Shown here: positions 34,233 to 42,557 of the stretch, in pieces
Position numbering within the stretch: the stretch's first letter is position 1
Layout: each line of letters opens with the position of its first letter
Assembly (NCBI GenBank): GCA_910574255.1
Contig: CAJTAK010000005.1
Span: 318,733 to 382,732 of the forward strand
Length of the DNA: 64,000 bases
From: Clostridia bacterium
GTDB taxonomy: Bacteria; Bacillota; Clostridia; Lachnospirales; Lachnospiraceae
Direction of reading: 5' to 3'
Notes under the pieces: generated by a model
What the model was told of the DNA's origin: nothing
The model's database searches: none
What the model saw: the letters and a program-made list of their open reading frames with translations, nothing else
Made by a program: the position numbers and the translations under genes

Positions 34233-34562
34233 ATGTGTGCAAATATGCAGGATTTACAAACTATTTCAGAAAAGATTTTCGAATTGGAGCAAAAGAAAGC
34301 CAAAAAGAAAAAAGAGATGGATGCTTTAGAAAAGGAAATCAAGCAGCTTAAAGCTGAGGCATCTTCTTATATGAAGAAACGGCAGAAAAAAATACTTACA
34401 GTTGCAGGATTAGAAGTTCTATTTACATCATTTACCAAACCTATATTTGACAAAGACGCTTTTATTACAGGTGAAGAAGATGGGGAAGAAACCTATAGTA
34501 AATATTTAAGGATCGTACCTATGGAGCGAGTTACTGTAAGACTTGCGAAAACACAGTTATAA
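34233..34562 (+). CDS. Hypothetical coiled-coil protein
   Basis: 109 residues. A strong coiled coil runs from residue ~10 to 55 (ISEKIFELEQKKAKKKKEMD...). A small C-terminal domain resembles phage Gam-like/DUF-type partners but has no catalytic motif. ATG 34233 has AAGGGGATCGCC upstream. First gene transcribed rightward from the divergent promoter. Confidence 0.6.
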   Translation: MCANMQDLQTISEKIFELEQKKAKKKKEMDALEKEIKQLKAEASSYMKKRQKKILTVAGLEVLFTSFTKPIFDKDAFITGEEDGEETYSKYLRIVPMERVTVRLAKTQL

Positions 34563-34658
34563 CAAAGTCGTCACGGCGACTATAAACAGGGCTTTAAGCC
34601 GTGAGCGTTCCTGTTCCACAAGGGGCAGGAGGTAGTCAACAAAGAAGGAGGTATACCC

Positions 34659-34826
34659 ATGACAAGAGAAGAATTTGAAAATGATACCAATTACAAAATG
34701 ACCTATGAACAATACCAGAAATGCTATTGCCCCGACTGTGACAAGGCAGACTGTCCGCATCGTGGAGCTTTTAGACGGCTTCCAAGAATTGATGGCGGTT
34801 TAGGTCTTTGTCCTAATTTAGATTAA
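34659..34826 (+). CDS. Small Cys-rich protein, 55 aa
   Basis: MTREEFENDTNYKMTYEQYQ is followed by KCYCPDCDKADCPHRG and GLCPNL. Six cysteines and a histidine suggest a zinc-binding mini-domain. GAAGGAGG at 34644-34651 sets the start. Confidence 0.6.
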   Translation: MTREEFENDTNYKMTYEQYQKCYCPDCDKADCPHRGAFRRLPRIDGGLGLCPNLD

Positions 34827-34930
34827 TATAAATCCCCTGAAGAGTACCGCAGAAAGGCGACGAAACTACCCAGACAAGGGTAGTCGGGATAGTACCCATA
34901 ATACATATTAATAAGGAAGGAACAGCAAAA

Positions 34931-35080
34931 ATGCAGACACAGACACTTAAATTTGCAGTCACTAAAAAAGGCAATGTTATTGATAAGGTAGGCAGAGCAA
35001 GCATCTGTCAGCCTAAAACAAATTTCTCTGGCGGCACTATCAAATGGTATCAGGACAAGCCGAGGAAAGAAAGCAGGTAA
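34931..35080 (+). CDS. Small basic protein, 49 aa
   Basis: MQTQTLKFAVTKKGNVIDKV onwards, ending KPRKESR. ATG 34931 with AAGGAAGGAAC upstream. Basic and soluble. The stop overlaps a region with a tRNA T-arm-like sequence (GTGTGGTTCGATTCCCACAC, about 35113-35132). Confidence 0.5.
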   Translation: MQTQTLKFAVTKKGNVIDKVGRASICQPKTNFSGGTIKWYQDKPRKESR

Positions 35081-35200
35081 TGAAAGGATGGGCGAATGGT
35101 TCTTGTGTGTGGTTCGATTCCCACACGTCCGCTAATTCAATAGGCCATTGAATCAACAAACAATTCATACAGCAATCACTTTGGAAAGGAGTTAGTAATT

Positions 35201-35782
35201 ATGACAGGTGCGGATTTAGCAGTATTACAGCCATATTGCGAAAATGATATGCGACTATTGAAAAAGATTTCGAAGTCAATCTTTTCTAAGTTTAATGAGC
35301 CGCTGGCAAAGGCTGACTATGATGATTTTTATTCCATCGCAAACTTAACCTTATGGCAGGTATACAATTCCTATGATCCGGATATGGATATCAGTTTTGA
35401 AGGGTTTTTGTATTCCTGCTTACGGAAAAAGTTTAAAACGGAATTAACACGCAGACACCGCCAGAAAAGGATCTTAAATCAGTTTGCCGTTTCGCTGGAT
35501 GGAATTAATGATAATGAAGAAGAATGTAGTTTGTTGGATTTTTTATCATCTGACTTTGATACATTTGAGGAAGCAACTAAAAGACAAGGGAATGAGCAGT
35601 ATCAAGATAAGGTACAGCGGTATATTTCAAGGTTATCCAATGAGCAGGTAAACATCTTAAATCTTTTGATGGATGGATATAAGGTTAAAGGGATATGCCG
35701 GATATTAGAAATTTCTGAAAAGAGATATGCAGATAACATGCAGACCATGAGAAGCTACGAGAATGTAAAAATTTTATTTTAA
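35201..35782 (+). CDS. Sigma-70-like transcription factor
   Basis: 193 residues. A region 2-like segment (DYDDFYSIANLTLWQVYNSY followed by DPDMDISFEGFLYSCLRKKF) gives the pattern D-hydrophobic-Q-hydrophobic plus the basic -10-binding helix. Region 4 is LSNEQVNILNLLMDGYKVKG followed by ICRILEIS. GGAAAGGAG before ATG 35201. Element-encoded sigma-like factors usually direct late or transfer genes. The hairpin-rich genes farther right could be targets, but no matching promoter motif was defined. Confidence 0.65.
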   Translation: MTGADLAVLQPYCENDMRLLKKISKSIFSKFNEPLAKADYDDFYSIANLTLWQVYNSYDPDMDISFEGFLYSCLRKKFKTELTRRHRQKRILNQFAVSLDGINDNEEECSLLDFLSSDFDTFEEATKRQGNEQYQDKVQRYISRLSNEQVNILNLLMDGYKVKGICRILEISEKRYADNMQTMRSYENVKILF

Positions 35783-35806
35783 TTTTAAGAGATGGAGGGA
35801 AACATA

Positions 35807-36901
35807 ATGGCAAAGATTAGAAAACAGACCTACAGTTTAGATCAGTACTTAAAGCTGATGAAGGCAGAGACAATTCGTAGTGATCAGGAGTGCCAGAGAA
35901 GATCCGGCCAGTGGAATTCTAACATGGTCAATGAGTTGATTTTCACGGTGCTTACGGAAAATTATATTCCGCCTATCATCCTTGGAGAAGAGATTGTAAA
36001 CGGGATCACAAAACAATGGATCATAGATGGGCTCCAGCGTTCAAGCACTCTTTCCATGTTCCGCTATGCTAATACCAGAATTACAAAAAATCTGGATGAA
36101 TCCATTGTAACCTATCAGCGGAAAATTTTAGACGAAAACGGAAACCCGAAGCGAGATGAACAGGGAGAAATCTTATGGGAATCTGTAGAATACGACATCC
36201 GCAACAAGACCTATAATCAGCTTCCAGAGGAACTAAAGGATCGGTTCGATGGTTATCAGATTGAGGTTGCCATACACCAAAATTGTAATACAACGGAAAT
36301 TTCAAAGTTAGTCCGCAAATATAACAATCATACGGCCATGAATACGGCACAAAAAGGATTTACGTATATGGATGAATTTGCATCGGAGATACGTAATATC
36401 GCAGAAAACCGCTTTTTTCTTGATGTGTATAACTGTAGCCGCAATGACAGGAAAAACGGGACACTGGAACGTGTAATCAGTGAAACGGCTTTGCTTTGCA
36501 ACTTTCCCGACTTGTATCGAAAGGACACGAAAACAAATTTTAAAGCACTGAATGAGAATGCAAGCATTTCCGACTTTAATAATCTGAATGATCTGCTTAC
36601 AAGGCTGACCACATCAGTGGAAAAAACAAAGGATATTAGGACATTATTCAACAGTAAACACGCCCATATATTTGTGACAGCATTCAAGACATTTGTTGAA
36701 TCAGGATGGAAAGACAAAGATTTTGGGAAATTTCTCGAGTGGTTTGTAAATGGCGGCAAGGAAACAGAGATTGATGGGGAATCCTGGGAGATGTGGAATG
36801 CGAATAAAGCAACAAGAGATTCAAGCGTAGTACATGGAAAAATTGATTATCTTGTGAAAGTGATGGAACGGTACTTCAAGGAAGTCAGACAGGCGGCATA
36901 G
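35807..36901 (+). CDS. DUF262-family (ParB/GmrSD-like) protein 1
   Basis: 364 residues from ATG 35807, GGAGGG upstream. QRRSGQW (residues 30-36) and IIDGLQRSSTL (72-82), the DGxQR motif, define DUF262, a fold related to ParB/sulfiredoxin nucleotide-hydrolysing domains. No DUF1524 nuclease half is present, unlike GmrSD defence proteins. It is a paralogue of the 58928-60001 gene (same QRxSGQW and DGxQR elements), so the element carries the family twice. Its role may be nucleic-acid or nucleotide binding in maintenance. Confidence 0.8.
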   Translation: MAKIRKQTYSLDQYLKLMKAETIRSDQECQRRSGQWNSNMVNELIFTVLTENYIPPIILGEEIVNGITKQWIIDGLQRSSTLSMFRYANTRITKNLDESIVTYQRKILDENGNPKRDEQGEILWESVEYDIRNKTYNQLPEELKDRFDGYQIEVAIHQNCNTTEISKLVRKYNNHTAMNTAQKGFTYMDEFASEIRNIAENRFFLDVYNCSRNDRKNGTLERVISETALLCNFPDLYRKDTKTNFKALNENASISDFNNLNDLLTRLTTSVEKTKDIRTLFNSKHAHIFVTAFKTFVESGWKDKDFGKFLEWFVNGGKETEIDGESWEMWNANKATRDSSVVHGKIDYLVKVMERYFKEVRQAA

Positions 36902-36953
36902 TAGAAGGGGGGAAGCTTGACTTCCCCTTCTATATAAAAATGGAGAAAATAAC

Positions 36954-37316
36954 ATGTATACGATATCAAATATTCTTGCGGATATAGACCAAGGCTGTGT
37001 GGCTAACAACATGGTTGAGGACAGGTTTTCATATAGGATTATATTTTTTGTAAACGAAGGGAATAAAGGTTCCAAGCATTATATGGATACTGTTTATAGT
37101 GGTTTGCGGAAATCCTTAGAAAGCATTATCAGAAAACACCTTTCTTTGACCAATAATGTTGTGATAGCGGAAACAACCGTCATAAATAATGGAAAATGTG
37201 TCTGCTTACAGAGCAGAGCATATTCGTTTAGTCTGGACGGATACTTTAAGCAAATAAATGGAGAATGTAGAGAAAGTAACAAAAGCGGAAAATATAGGAA
37301 GTATGCGGTTGGCTAG
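36954..37316 (+). CDS. Hypothetical protein, 120 aa
   Basis: MYTISNILADIDQGCVANNM onwards; alpha/beta, Cys at 15 and at KCVCLQSRAY, basic C-terminus. ATG 36954 preceded by GGAGAAAATAAC. No known family. Confidence 0.5.
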   Translation: MYTISNILADIDQGCVANNMVEDRFSYRIIFFVNEGNKGSKHYMDTVYSGLRKSLESIIRKHLSLTNNVVIAETTVINNGKCVCLQSRAYSFSLDGYFKQINGECRESNKSGKYRKYAVG

Positions 37317-37342
37317 TTCGCTAATGAGAAGGGAGGTTGATT

Positions 37343-37582
37343 ATGTATTTTGATTTTGGAATTGTTGTTTGTCCAGATGAGACAGAGATTATAGACAGGG
37401 AACAGAGGACTTTTTATCATCAACTAACACCGGTTCAAATGGTGGAATACATAGAGATGGATGTACAGCTTGAATTAATGGACAGACTGGAGCGAAAAGC
37501 AAGGGGAGAAGCCGAGCATAAACGGAAACTTGCAAATAATTTTTTATGGAAGATGGCTTGCTTGTGCGGTTTTTGTGGCTAA
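37343..37582 (+). CDS. Hypothetical protein, 79 aa
   Basis: MYFDFGIVVCPDETEIIDRE onwards, with a long central helix and a C-terminal CLCGFCG cysteine cluster. GGGAGG at 37331-37336 fixes ATG 37343. Confidence 0.5.
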   Translation: MYFDFGIVVCPDETEIIDREQRTFYHQLTPVQMVEYIEMDVQLELMDRLERKARGEAEHKRKLANNFLWKMACLCGFCG

Positions 37583-37668
37583 TATGGAATGAATGATTGA
37601 AAAATAAGGAAGGGAGTGTTATAATATGCACGAATACAAATGTATATTATATCTGAATGGAGAATATG

Positions 37669-37986
37669 ATGGTAAATTATAATAAACTGTGGAATAAATT
37701 GAAGGAAAAAGGAATTACAACATATACTATTAGGCAGAAAGCATTAATACCTCAGAGTACATTGACAAAGCTTAAAATGTGCAGTGGTGCCTCAATGGAA
37801 GAGATTGGGAAGAAGTTACAGGAATATAAAGATACTCATAACGGAAAAGACTTTATGTGTGATGTATCTACGAAGACAATTGAGGATATATGTCAGTTAT
37901 TGCAATGTCAACCGGAAGATTTGATTGAATGGAAAGTTGATCTAAAGCCAGAGTTGGCATATGAGAGCAGATTTAAAGAGGAATGA
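37669..37986 (+). CDS. Cro/CI-type HTH regulator
   Basis: About 105 residues from ATG 37669. YNKLWNKLKEKGITTYTIRQ followed by KALIPQSTLTKL forms helices 1-3 of an XRE-type HTH. It is interrupted by an insertion (residues ~40-70) before TIEDICQLLQCQPEDLIEWK, the typical XRE helix 4-5 segment. It sits next to a toxin-antitoxin operon and may control it. Confidence 0.7.
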   Translation: MVNYNKLWNKLKEKGITTYTIRQKALIPQSTLTKLKMCSGASMEEIGKKLQEYKDTHNGKDFMCDVSTKTIEDICQLLQCQPEDLIEWKVDLKPELAYESRFKEE

Positions 37987-38000
37987 CAGGAGGTGTTATC

Positions 38001-38225
38001 ATGTTAGCAGCAGTAAAGGGAATTGTACAAGGAAACACAGTGATTATTGAAGATGATGATATAAGGGAATATGACGGAGCGGAGGTTGTTGTTACCTTAT
38101 TAAATTATCCGCAGACGAAAGCGAAGAAAGTACCTGTTGATTGGGATAGCTTTATTATACCAAGTGAACGGGGAAAAAATGTAGATGAATATATGAGGGA
38201 GATGCGTGAAGATGATAGACTTTAA
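38001..38225 (+). CDS. Antitoxin-like protein upstream of PIN toxin
   Basis: 74 residues. The N-terminal beta-rich AAVKGIVQGNTVIIEDDDI is AbrB/swapped-hairpin-like. The acidic tail (DEYMREMREDDRL) is suited to wrap a toxin. AGGAGGTG precedes ATG 38001. Overlaps the PIN gene by 14 bp. Confidence 0.75.
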   Translation: MLAAVKGIVQGNTVIIEDDDIREYDGAEVVVTLLNYPQTKAKKVPVDWDSFIIPSERGKNVDEYMREMREDDRL

Positions 38226-38646
38226 AAAGGTTTTTGTTGATACAGCACCTTTTATATATTTTATTGAAAAGGACAGCAATAATCCGCAATACCACGAAAA
38301 GGTAAAAATGTTTTTTAAAGATGGGTATGATAACGATAAAAAATTTGTATCTTCTGTAATTACTATGGAAGAATATTTTGTGTACCCATACAGAAACAAA
38401 GAATATTCATTTATAGATATGTTTGACCGATTAGTAAAAACAACAAATATGGAAATTATAGAAATTAGTCGGGAAATTGCAAAGAAAGCTGCACAGATAA
38501 GAGCAGAATATAAAGGATTTAAAGCAATGGATGCGTTACAATTAGCTGCTGCGTGTCTGTCTGGATGTGAATTATTCCTAACGAATGATAAACAGTTACG
38601 GCAATTTAAAGAGATAAAATGTCTTACGGTTGAGGAATTAGATTAG
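38212..38646 (+). CDS. PIN-domain (VapC-like) toxin
   Basis: 144 residues from ATG 38212 (a GTG at 38206 is possible). Acidic PIN residues are visible: D in VFVDTAPFIY (residue ~10), E in VITMEEYF, D in GFKAMDALQLAAA and D in FLTNDKQL. VapC-type toxins cleave RNA, often tRNA. Forms a module with the overlapping antitoxin gene and the small gene just downstream. Confidence 0.85.
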   Translation: MIDFKKVFVDTAPFIYFIEKDSNNPQYHEKVKMFFKDGYDNDKKFVSSVITMEEYFVYPYRNKEYSFIDMFDRLVKTTNMEIIEISREIAKKAAQIRAEYKGFKAMDALQLAAACLSGCELFLTNDKQLRQFKEIKCLTVEELD

Positions 38647-38648
38647 TT

Positions 38649-38822
38649 ATGGAAAAACCCATTTTAAGCCCTGATTTTACGATTGAAGATATTCATAAGA
38701 TTAGGGAATATCACTATGAGCTTACAAAAGATATGACAAAGCAGGAAAAAATCAATTTCTATAATGAGGGTGGAAGGGCCTTTTTAAAGGAAATGGAAGA
38801 AAGAAAGCTACAGAAAGTGTAG
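38649..38822 (+). CDS. Small conserved toxin-antitoxin companion protein
   Basis: 57 residues, MEKPILSPDFTIEDIHKIRE then YHYELTKDMTKQEKINFYNE and a basic end. It starts 2 bp after the PIN stop. The shape matches small proteins that often accompany PIN modules in Firmicutes; its exact role is unknown. Confidence 0.6.
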   Translation: MEKPILSPDFTIEDIHKIREYHYELTKDMTKQEKINFYNEGGRAFLKEMEERKLQKV

Positions 38823-38895
38823 TAGACTGGAAACTTAACATTTTGATAATCAATCCAACTTGTTCAGTCGGAAAATAAAAATGTTAAATTTGAGA

Positions 38896-38936
38896 AGCAC
38901 CAACGGATGAATCAATCATCTGAAGGTGTTTCTTTT
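38896..38936 (+). terminator. Terminator of the PIN operon
   Basis: GCACC...GGATGA pairs with TCATC...GGTGTT (38896-38930), followed by TCTTTT. It overlaps the 3' end of the convergent gene. Confidence 0.6.
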
Positions 38937-39199
38937 ATGTCCTGCTGCTTATTATGGATTTCAGTAACAGCTTTTTGGAGATAGACGTTTTTCCAATTCT
39001 GTTTGATAGTTTCCTGTTGTAGTTGGTTAATACGGTTGTTTAGATATCGCTCCATCCAGTCCATAAGCCAGTGAGGAATAAGGTGTTCTGGAAGTTTTTG
39101 GATGATGGAAAATATGAGATCTTCTAATCTGCTACGGAAATTTTGTGAAAGTTCTTTTATTCGGTTTGGTTTTCTGATTTCTATATCTATTACAATCAA
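38912..39199 (-). CDS. Hypothetical protein with non-standard start
   Basis: Up to 95 residues, MIVIDIEIRKPNRIKELSQN onwards, helical with a conserved-looking LPEHLIPHWLMDWMERYLNN. On the reverse strand AAGGAG directly abuts TTGATTGTAATAGATATAG, so the spacing favours an ATT/ATA codon slightly downstream over the TTG at 39199. No ATG is near. Lies between the PIN module and the resolvase. Confidence 0.5.
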   Translation of the reverse strand: MIVIDIEIRKPNRIKELSQNFRSRLEDLIFSIIQKLPEHLIPHWLMDWMERYLNNRINQLQQETIKQNWKNVYLQKAVTEIHNKQQDIKETPSDD

Positions 39200-39408
39200 C
39201 TCCTTAAAAAATTTTTGTTCATAGTAAGAAATGAAGATATTTCATTAATAGTATAGGTCAAAATGGAGAAAAAGACAATGGAACTTGTTGAATTGATATT
39301 ATATGAAAACATTTGATTTCGTGTAGGGTAGTTATTGCATCATTTTATAAAGAAATGGGGAAGAAAATCTTACATGAAAATAGTTATGGATTTTGTGGAG
39401 GTATTAGG

Positions 39409-40047
39409 ATGGAAAACAAAATATTTGCCTATATGAGAATATCAACTAACCATAAAACCCAAAAGATGGATAGGCAGAAACAAACCATCATTGAATATTC
39501 TGTGAATAATGGATTCAATATTGATGAATTTATTTCGGATGTCATTACTGGTGGAACGAAAGCGGATAACAGACCGAACTATCATAATATGAAGAAACAG
39601 TTTCGGAATGGTGACACACTGATTATATCTGATGTAGACCGTTTGGGAAGAAATGCGGATGATGTAATTATGGAAATTAAGGACTTACAATCAAAAGGGA
39701 TTAGAGTTGTTGCCCTGGATGTTCCATTCCTGAATGATTGGGAAAAGATGAATGATGATAGTCTGTCAAAGATGATAATTGATATTTTTGTCACATTAAA
39801 GGCACATATAGCACAACAGGAAAAAGAAAAGATACATGATAGGGTTATGCAAGGCTTGGAAGTGGCAAAGGCAAAAGGAAAGAAATTGGGCAGGCCAGCT
39901 ACGGGAGTACCCAAAGAATTCATTAAGGAATATAACAAGCTCCAGTCTGGAGAATATGGAAGCATTACTATTGTACAATTTGCAAAATTGCAAGGTATAG
40001 CAGTGAGTACCTTCTATAAATATACAAATATTTTGAAAGTGAAATGA
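39409..40047 (+). CDS. Serine resolvase
   Basis: 212 residues from ATG 39409 (GTGGAGG upstream). Catalytic region AYMRISTNHKTQKMDRQKQ with the active-site serine at residue ~11; ISDVDRLGRNADDV; basic E-helix and an HTH end SITIVQFAKLQGIAVSTFYK. Of the small resolvase/invertase class; likely resolves plasmid multimers. Only moderately similar to the flagellin-locus recombinase, so of separate origin. Confidence 0.88.
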   Translation: MENKIFAYMRISTNHKTQKMDRQKQTIIEYSVNNGFNIDEFISDVITGGTKADNRPNYHNMKKQFRNGDTLIISDVDRLGRNADDVIMEIKDLQSKGIRVVALDVPFLNDWEKMNDDSLSKMIIDIFVTLKAHIAQQEKEKIHDRVMQGLEVAKAKGKKLGRPATGVPKEFIKEYNKLQSGEYGSITIVQFAKLQGIAVSTFYKYTNILKVK

Positions 40048-40194
40048 ATTATTGATCAGCTTTAATATTGTGGAAAAATTGCGGAACTTTGGAGAATTAC
40101 TAATTAAGAAATGGAGGTGGAAAGTTGAAATCAAAGTGAGCGAATCAAGAAATTGTATAGTAAGAAAATTTTTAAAATCATGGAGGAATGGATA

Positions 40195-40377
40195 TTGAAA
40201 GAATTAATGGAAAATGAAGCATTTTGTACAGGTGTAGCTGTTGGAGTAAGCCTTTATGAACAAAAAGTTGTTATGGCACATGAGAAAAAGCAGCATTTGA
40301 AGATAGGACAGAATCTATATTATGTGACGGACGGAAGGGAACGGTTACAACAGGTAATAGAAAAAATATGTAAATGA
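40195..40377 (+). CDS. Hypothetical protein, 60 aa, TTG start
   Basis: TTG 40195 lies 8 nt after GGAGG; reads (M)KELMENEAFCTGVAVGVSLYEQ onwards. Acidic N-terminus, soluble. Precedes the recA-like gene by 48 bp. Confidence 0.45.
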   Translation: MKELMENEAFCTGVAVGVSLYEQKVVMAHEKKQHLKIGQNLYYVTDGRERLQQVIEKICK

Positions 40378-40425
40378 AACAGTTGAAAAGATAGAATATC
40401 AATGAAAGTGGAGGGTGAAATTATT

Positions 40426-41406
40426 ATGGTTGAAACAATGACAGTAGAGGAAACATTTTCACATTTAAATAAGCGTTTTGGAGAGATAAGCATAAAGCAG
40501 TTAAGTGAATTACCTCCAACAAAAGACGATATTGTATCTACTGGTATTATGGGGCTAGACATTGCTCTTGGTGTCGGCGGAATCAAGAAAGGGAGCATTG
40601 TTGAAATCTATGGTCCTGAAAGCGGAGGCAAAACTACTCTTGCATTGCAGTTATGCAAACAGTATCAGAAGGACAAGCCTGTACTTTACATAGATACAGA
40701 GAGGACATTAACACGGGACACCATTGAAGGTATGGGGATTAAGGAAAAGAATTTCTATCTTATGCACGTGGATAGTTTAGAGCAGGCACTTGAAGTATGT
40801 AAGACAGTTGCACAAGCAGGATCATTCGGGGCTATTGTGATTGATTCATTAGCTGGACTTGCACCCAAAGCACAGATAGACGGTGATATTGGTGATTCCC
40901 ATTGCGGATTATTTGCAAGGATTATGTCAGATGCATTGTCTGTATTAACGCCGATTCTTGATAATGCAGGATGTACGCTGATCGTAATTAATCAGATTCG
41001 AGAAAAAGTGGGTGTCATGTTTGGAAATCCAGAACGTGCGACAGGTGGCAGAGCTTTAAAATATTACGCTTCTGTGCGATTAGATATTCGTAAAATGGAA
41101 TCCTTAAAACAGATGGGCGAAATAATCGGTAGTAGAACAAGAGCAAAGGTTGTTAAGAATAAAATTGCATCGCCAGATAAAGAAGTCGAGTTTGACATTA
41201 TATTTGGTCATGGCATATCTGAAGAAGGGGATATTCTGGATCGGGCAGTAGAAAAAGATATTGTTAGTAAAAGTTCATCATGGTATTTGTATGATGGAAA
41301 TAAAATAGGACAGGGGAGGGAGAATGCCAAAAAGTATTTGAAGGATAATCCAACAGAATATAAAAAGATTGTGACTGAATTGAGGAAGGTCAGCAAAATT
41401 GCATGA
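40426..41406 (+). CDS. Divergent RecA-like recombinase
   Basis: 326 residues from ATG 40426 (GGAGG at 40410-40414). Walker A GPESGGKTT (residues 63-71; chromosomal RecA has GPESSGKTT), the Walker B region GAIVIDSLAGL, and the L2/arginine-finger region NQIREKVGVMFGNPE...TGGRALKYYASVRLDI. The C-terminal domain is shortened. A second, element-borne RecA can support element replication or recombination, or stand in for the host enzyme. No LexA-type box was found just upstream. Confidence 0.9.
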   Translation: MVETMTVEETFSHLNKRFGEISIKQLSELPPTKDDIVSTGIMGLDIALGVGGIKKGSIVEIYGPESGGKTTLALQLCKQYQKDKPVLYIDTERTLTRDTIEGMGIKEKNFYLMHVDSLEQALEVCKTVAQAGSFGAIVIDSLAGLAPKAQIDGDIGDSHCGLFARIMSDALSVLTPILDNAGCTLIVINQIREKVGVMFGNPERATGGRALKYYASVRLDIRKMESLKQMGEIIGSRTRAKVVKNKIASPDKEVEFDIIFGHGISEEGDILDRAVEKDIVSKSSSWYLYDGNKIGQGRENAKKYLKDNPTEYKKIVTELRKVSKIA

Positions 41407-41451
41407 TTTATGAAAGCAATATATAGGAAGAGGGAAGAGAGGTATTGACTT

Positions 41452-41790
41452 ATGGGAGAACCGACAAAATGGGCAGAGAAAGCAGCCAGGAGCAGTCGTG
41501 ATAGCTGGAAGAATTTAATTGCTTCCAGGATTGATGTTGCCTTAGAGCGTGTTAATAGAGATAATTCAGAGTACATAGAACTATGCCAACAGCAAGAAAA
41601 GGATGAAAGTATAGTTGACATGCTGCTTAAAAAGTTGGATAAAGAAGAGCAGGATATTGTACACCAATATTATGATAAGGAGATTGAAAAGGAGAATTAT
41701 GAATTGGAGGAAACTTATATGCAAGGTGTAAAGGATGGGATTTGGTTTTTGCTTGGTTTAGAAGTGCTTCGGGTTAAGGAATTGCCATGA
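41452..41790 (+). CDS. Hypothetical helical protein, 112 aa
   Basis: MGEPTKWAEKAARSSRDSWK onwards; almost entirely helical, with a MQGVKDGIWFLLGLEVL C-terminal segment often seen in small Clostridial plasmid proteins. ATG 41452, weakly preceded by GAGAGG. Downstream of recA. Confidence 0.5.
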   Translation: MGEPTKWAEKAARSSRDSWKNLIASRIDVALERVNRDNSEYIELCQQQEKDESIVDMLLKKLDKEEQDIVHQYYDKEIEKENYELEETYMQGVKDGIWFLLGLEVLRVKELP

Positions 41791-42051
41791 TTAATGGATT
41801 GTTAGAAGTGTTTGCTTAGAGTTTATAGGTTGATTAGTTGCGGAGAGGTCATAGCTGAAAAGTTATGGCTTCTTTTATTTATGATGTTCGGTAGGGTTCG
41901 GAATGGCTGGTTGGAGTATGTGAAAACATAGGAAAAATAGGGATTTTTAGATTTGGCAAGGAGTGAATGGGGAAAATAATTTAACAAAATATGGACAAAT
42001 ATTCGTGATATTCGGTAGAATGGTAAATTTGTGAGTATGTTTGTTAGGAAT

Positions 42052-42099
42052 AATCTGCTGTTTTCTTATGGGAATATTGAGAAAACAGCAGATTTTGTT
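42052..42099 (+). terminator. Strong 14 bp-stem terminator
   Basis: AATCTGCTGTTTTC (42052-42065) pairs perfectly with GAAAACAGCAGATT (42080-42093), followed by TTGTT. Confidence 0.85.
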
Positions 42100-42201
42100 A
42101 TATCATAAATCCTAGTAAAATAGTGGGAATTATATTAAATATGAGTGGTTCGGTATGGTTTTCGGGGTGAATATTGGGAAAAGGTGATATTTTTATTTAA
42201 A

Positions 42202-42216
42202 TGAGAATGATTATCA
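42202..42216. promoter_or_regulatory. Fur-box-like palindrome
   Basis: TGAGAATGATTATCA differs at one position from the 7-1-7 consensus TGATAATNATTATCA. It precedes GAGGTG and a 14-codon frame (MGIAEMLRILRDYW, 42235-42279). No iron gene is near. Confidence 0.4.
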
Positions 42217-42557
42217 TTTAGAGGTGTTGGAATTATGGGTATTGCTGAAATGCTAAGAATTTTAAGGGATTATTGGTGATTTAGAGGAAGGGGGTTTTTG
42301 TGTTCGGTAATGTTTATAGAGAAAGCATAGATGAATGTAAGATAATATATGTTGATTAATCGCCCATGCTACATAAAGTGTGAGATGAAAAACAATATCT
42401 TGTGTTTTTGTTTGAAATCCATGCTATATATTGACATTTCATAAGGGGTATGATAATATTGGGAAAATTTGATTTATATAAAATTTGATAGAGCATTATG
42501 GTCTATATATTTTGTTAATTTTAAAACATTATAATGAGTTGATTTGAGGAGAATTTT

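Larger units (their letters stand above)
41791..42557. other. Intergenic stretch with terminator, TTCGGTA repeats and Fur-like box
   Basis: No gene is supported in these 767 bp. TTCGGTA occurs at 41887, 42011, 42149 and 42303. A long terminator (42052-42093) and a Fur-box-like site (42202-42216) are listed separately. Confidence 0.5.

Noticed and set aside
35080..35140. A complete tRNA gene
   Set aside because: Only a T-arm-like hairpin is present; there is no pairing acceptor strand, D-arm or anticodon arm.
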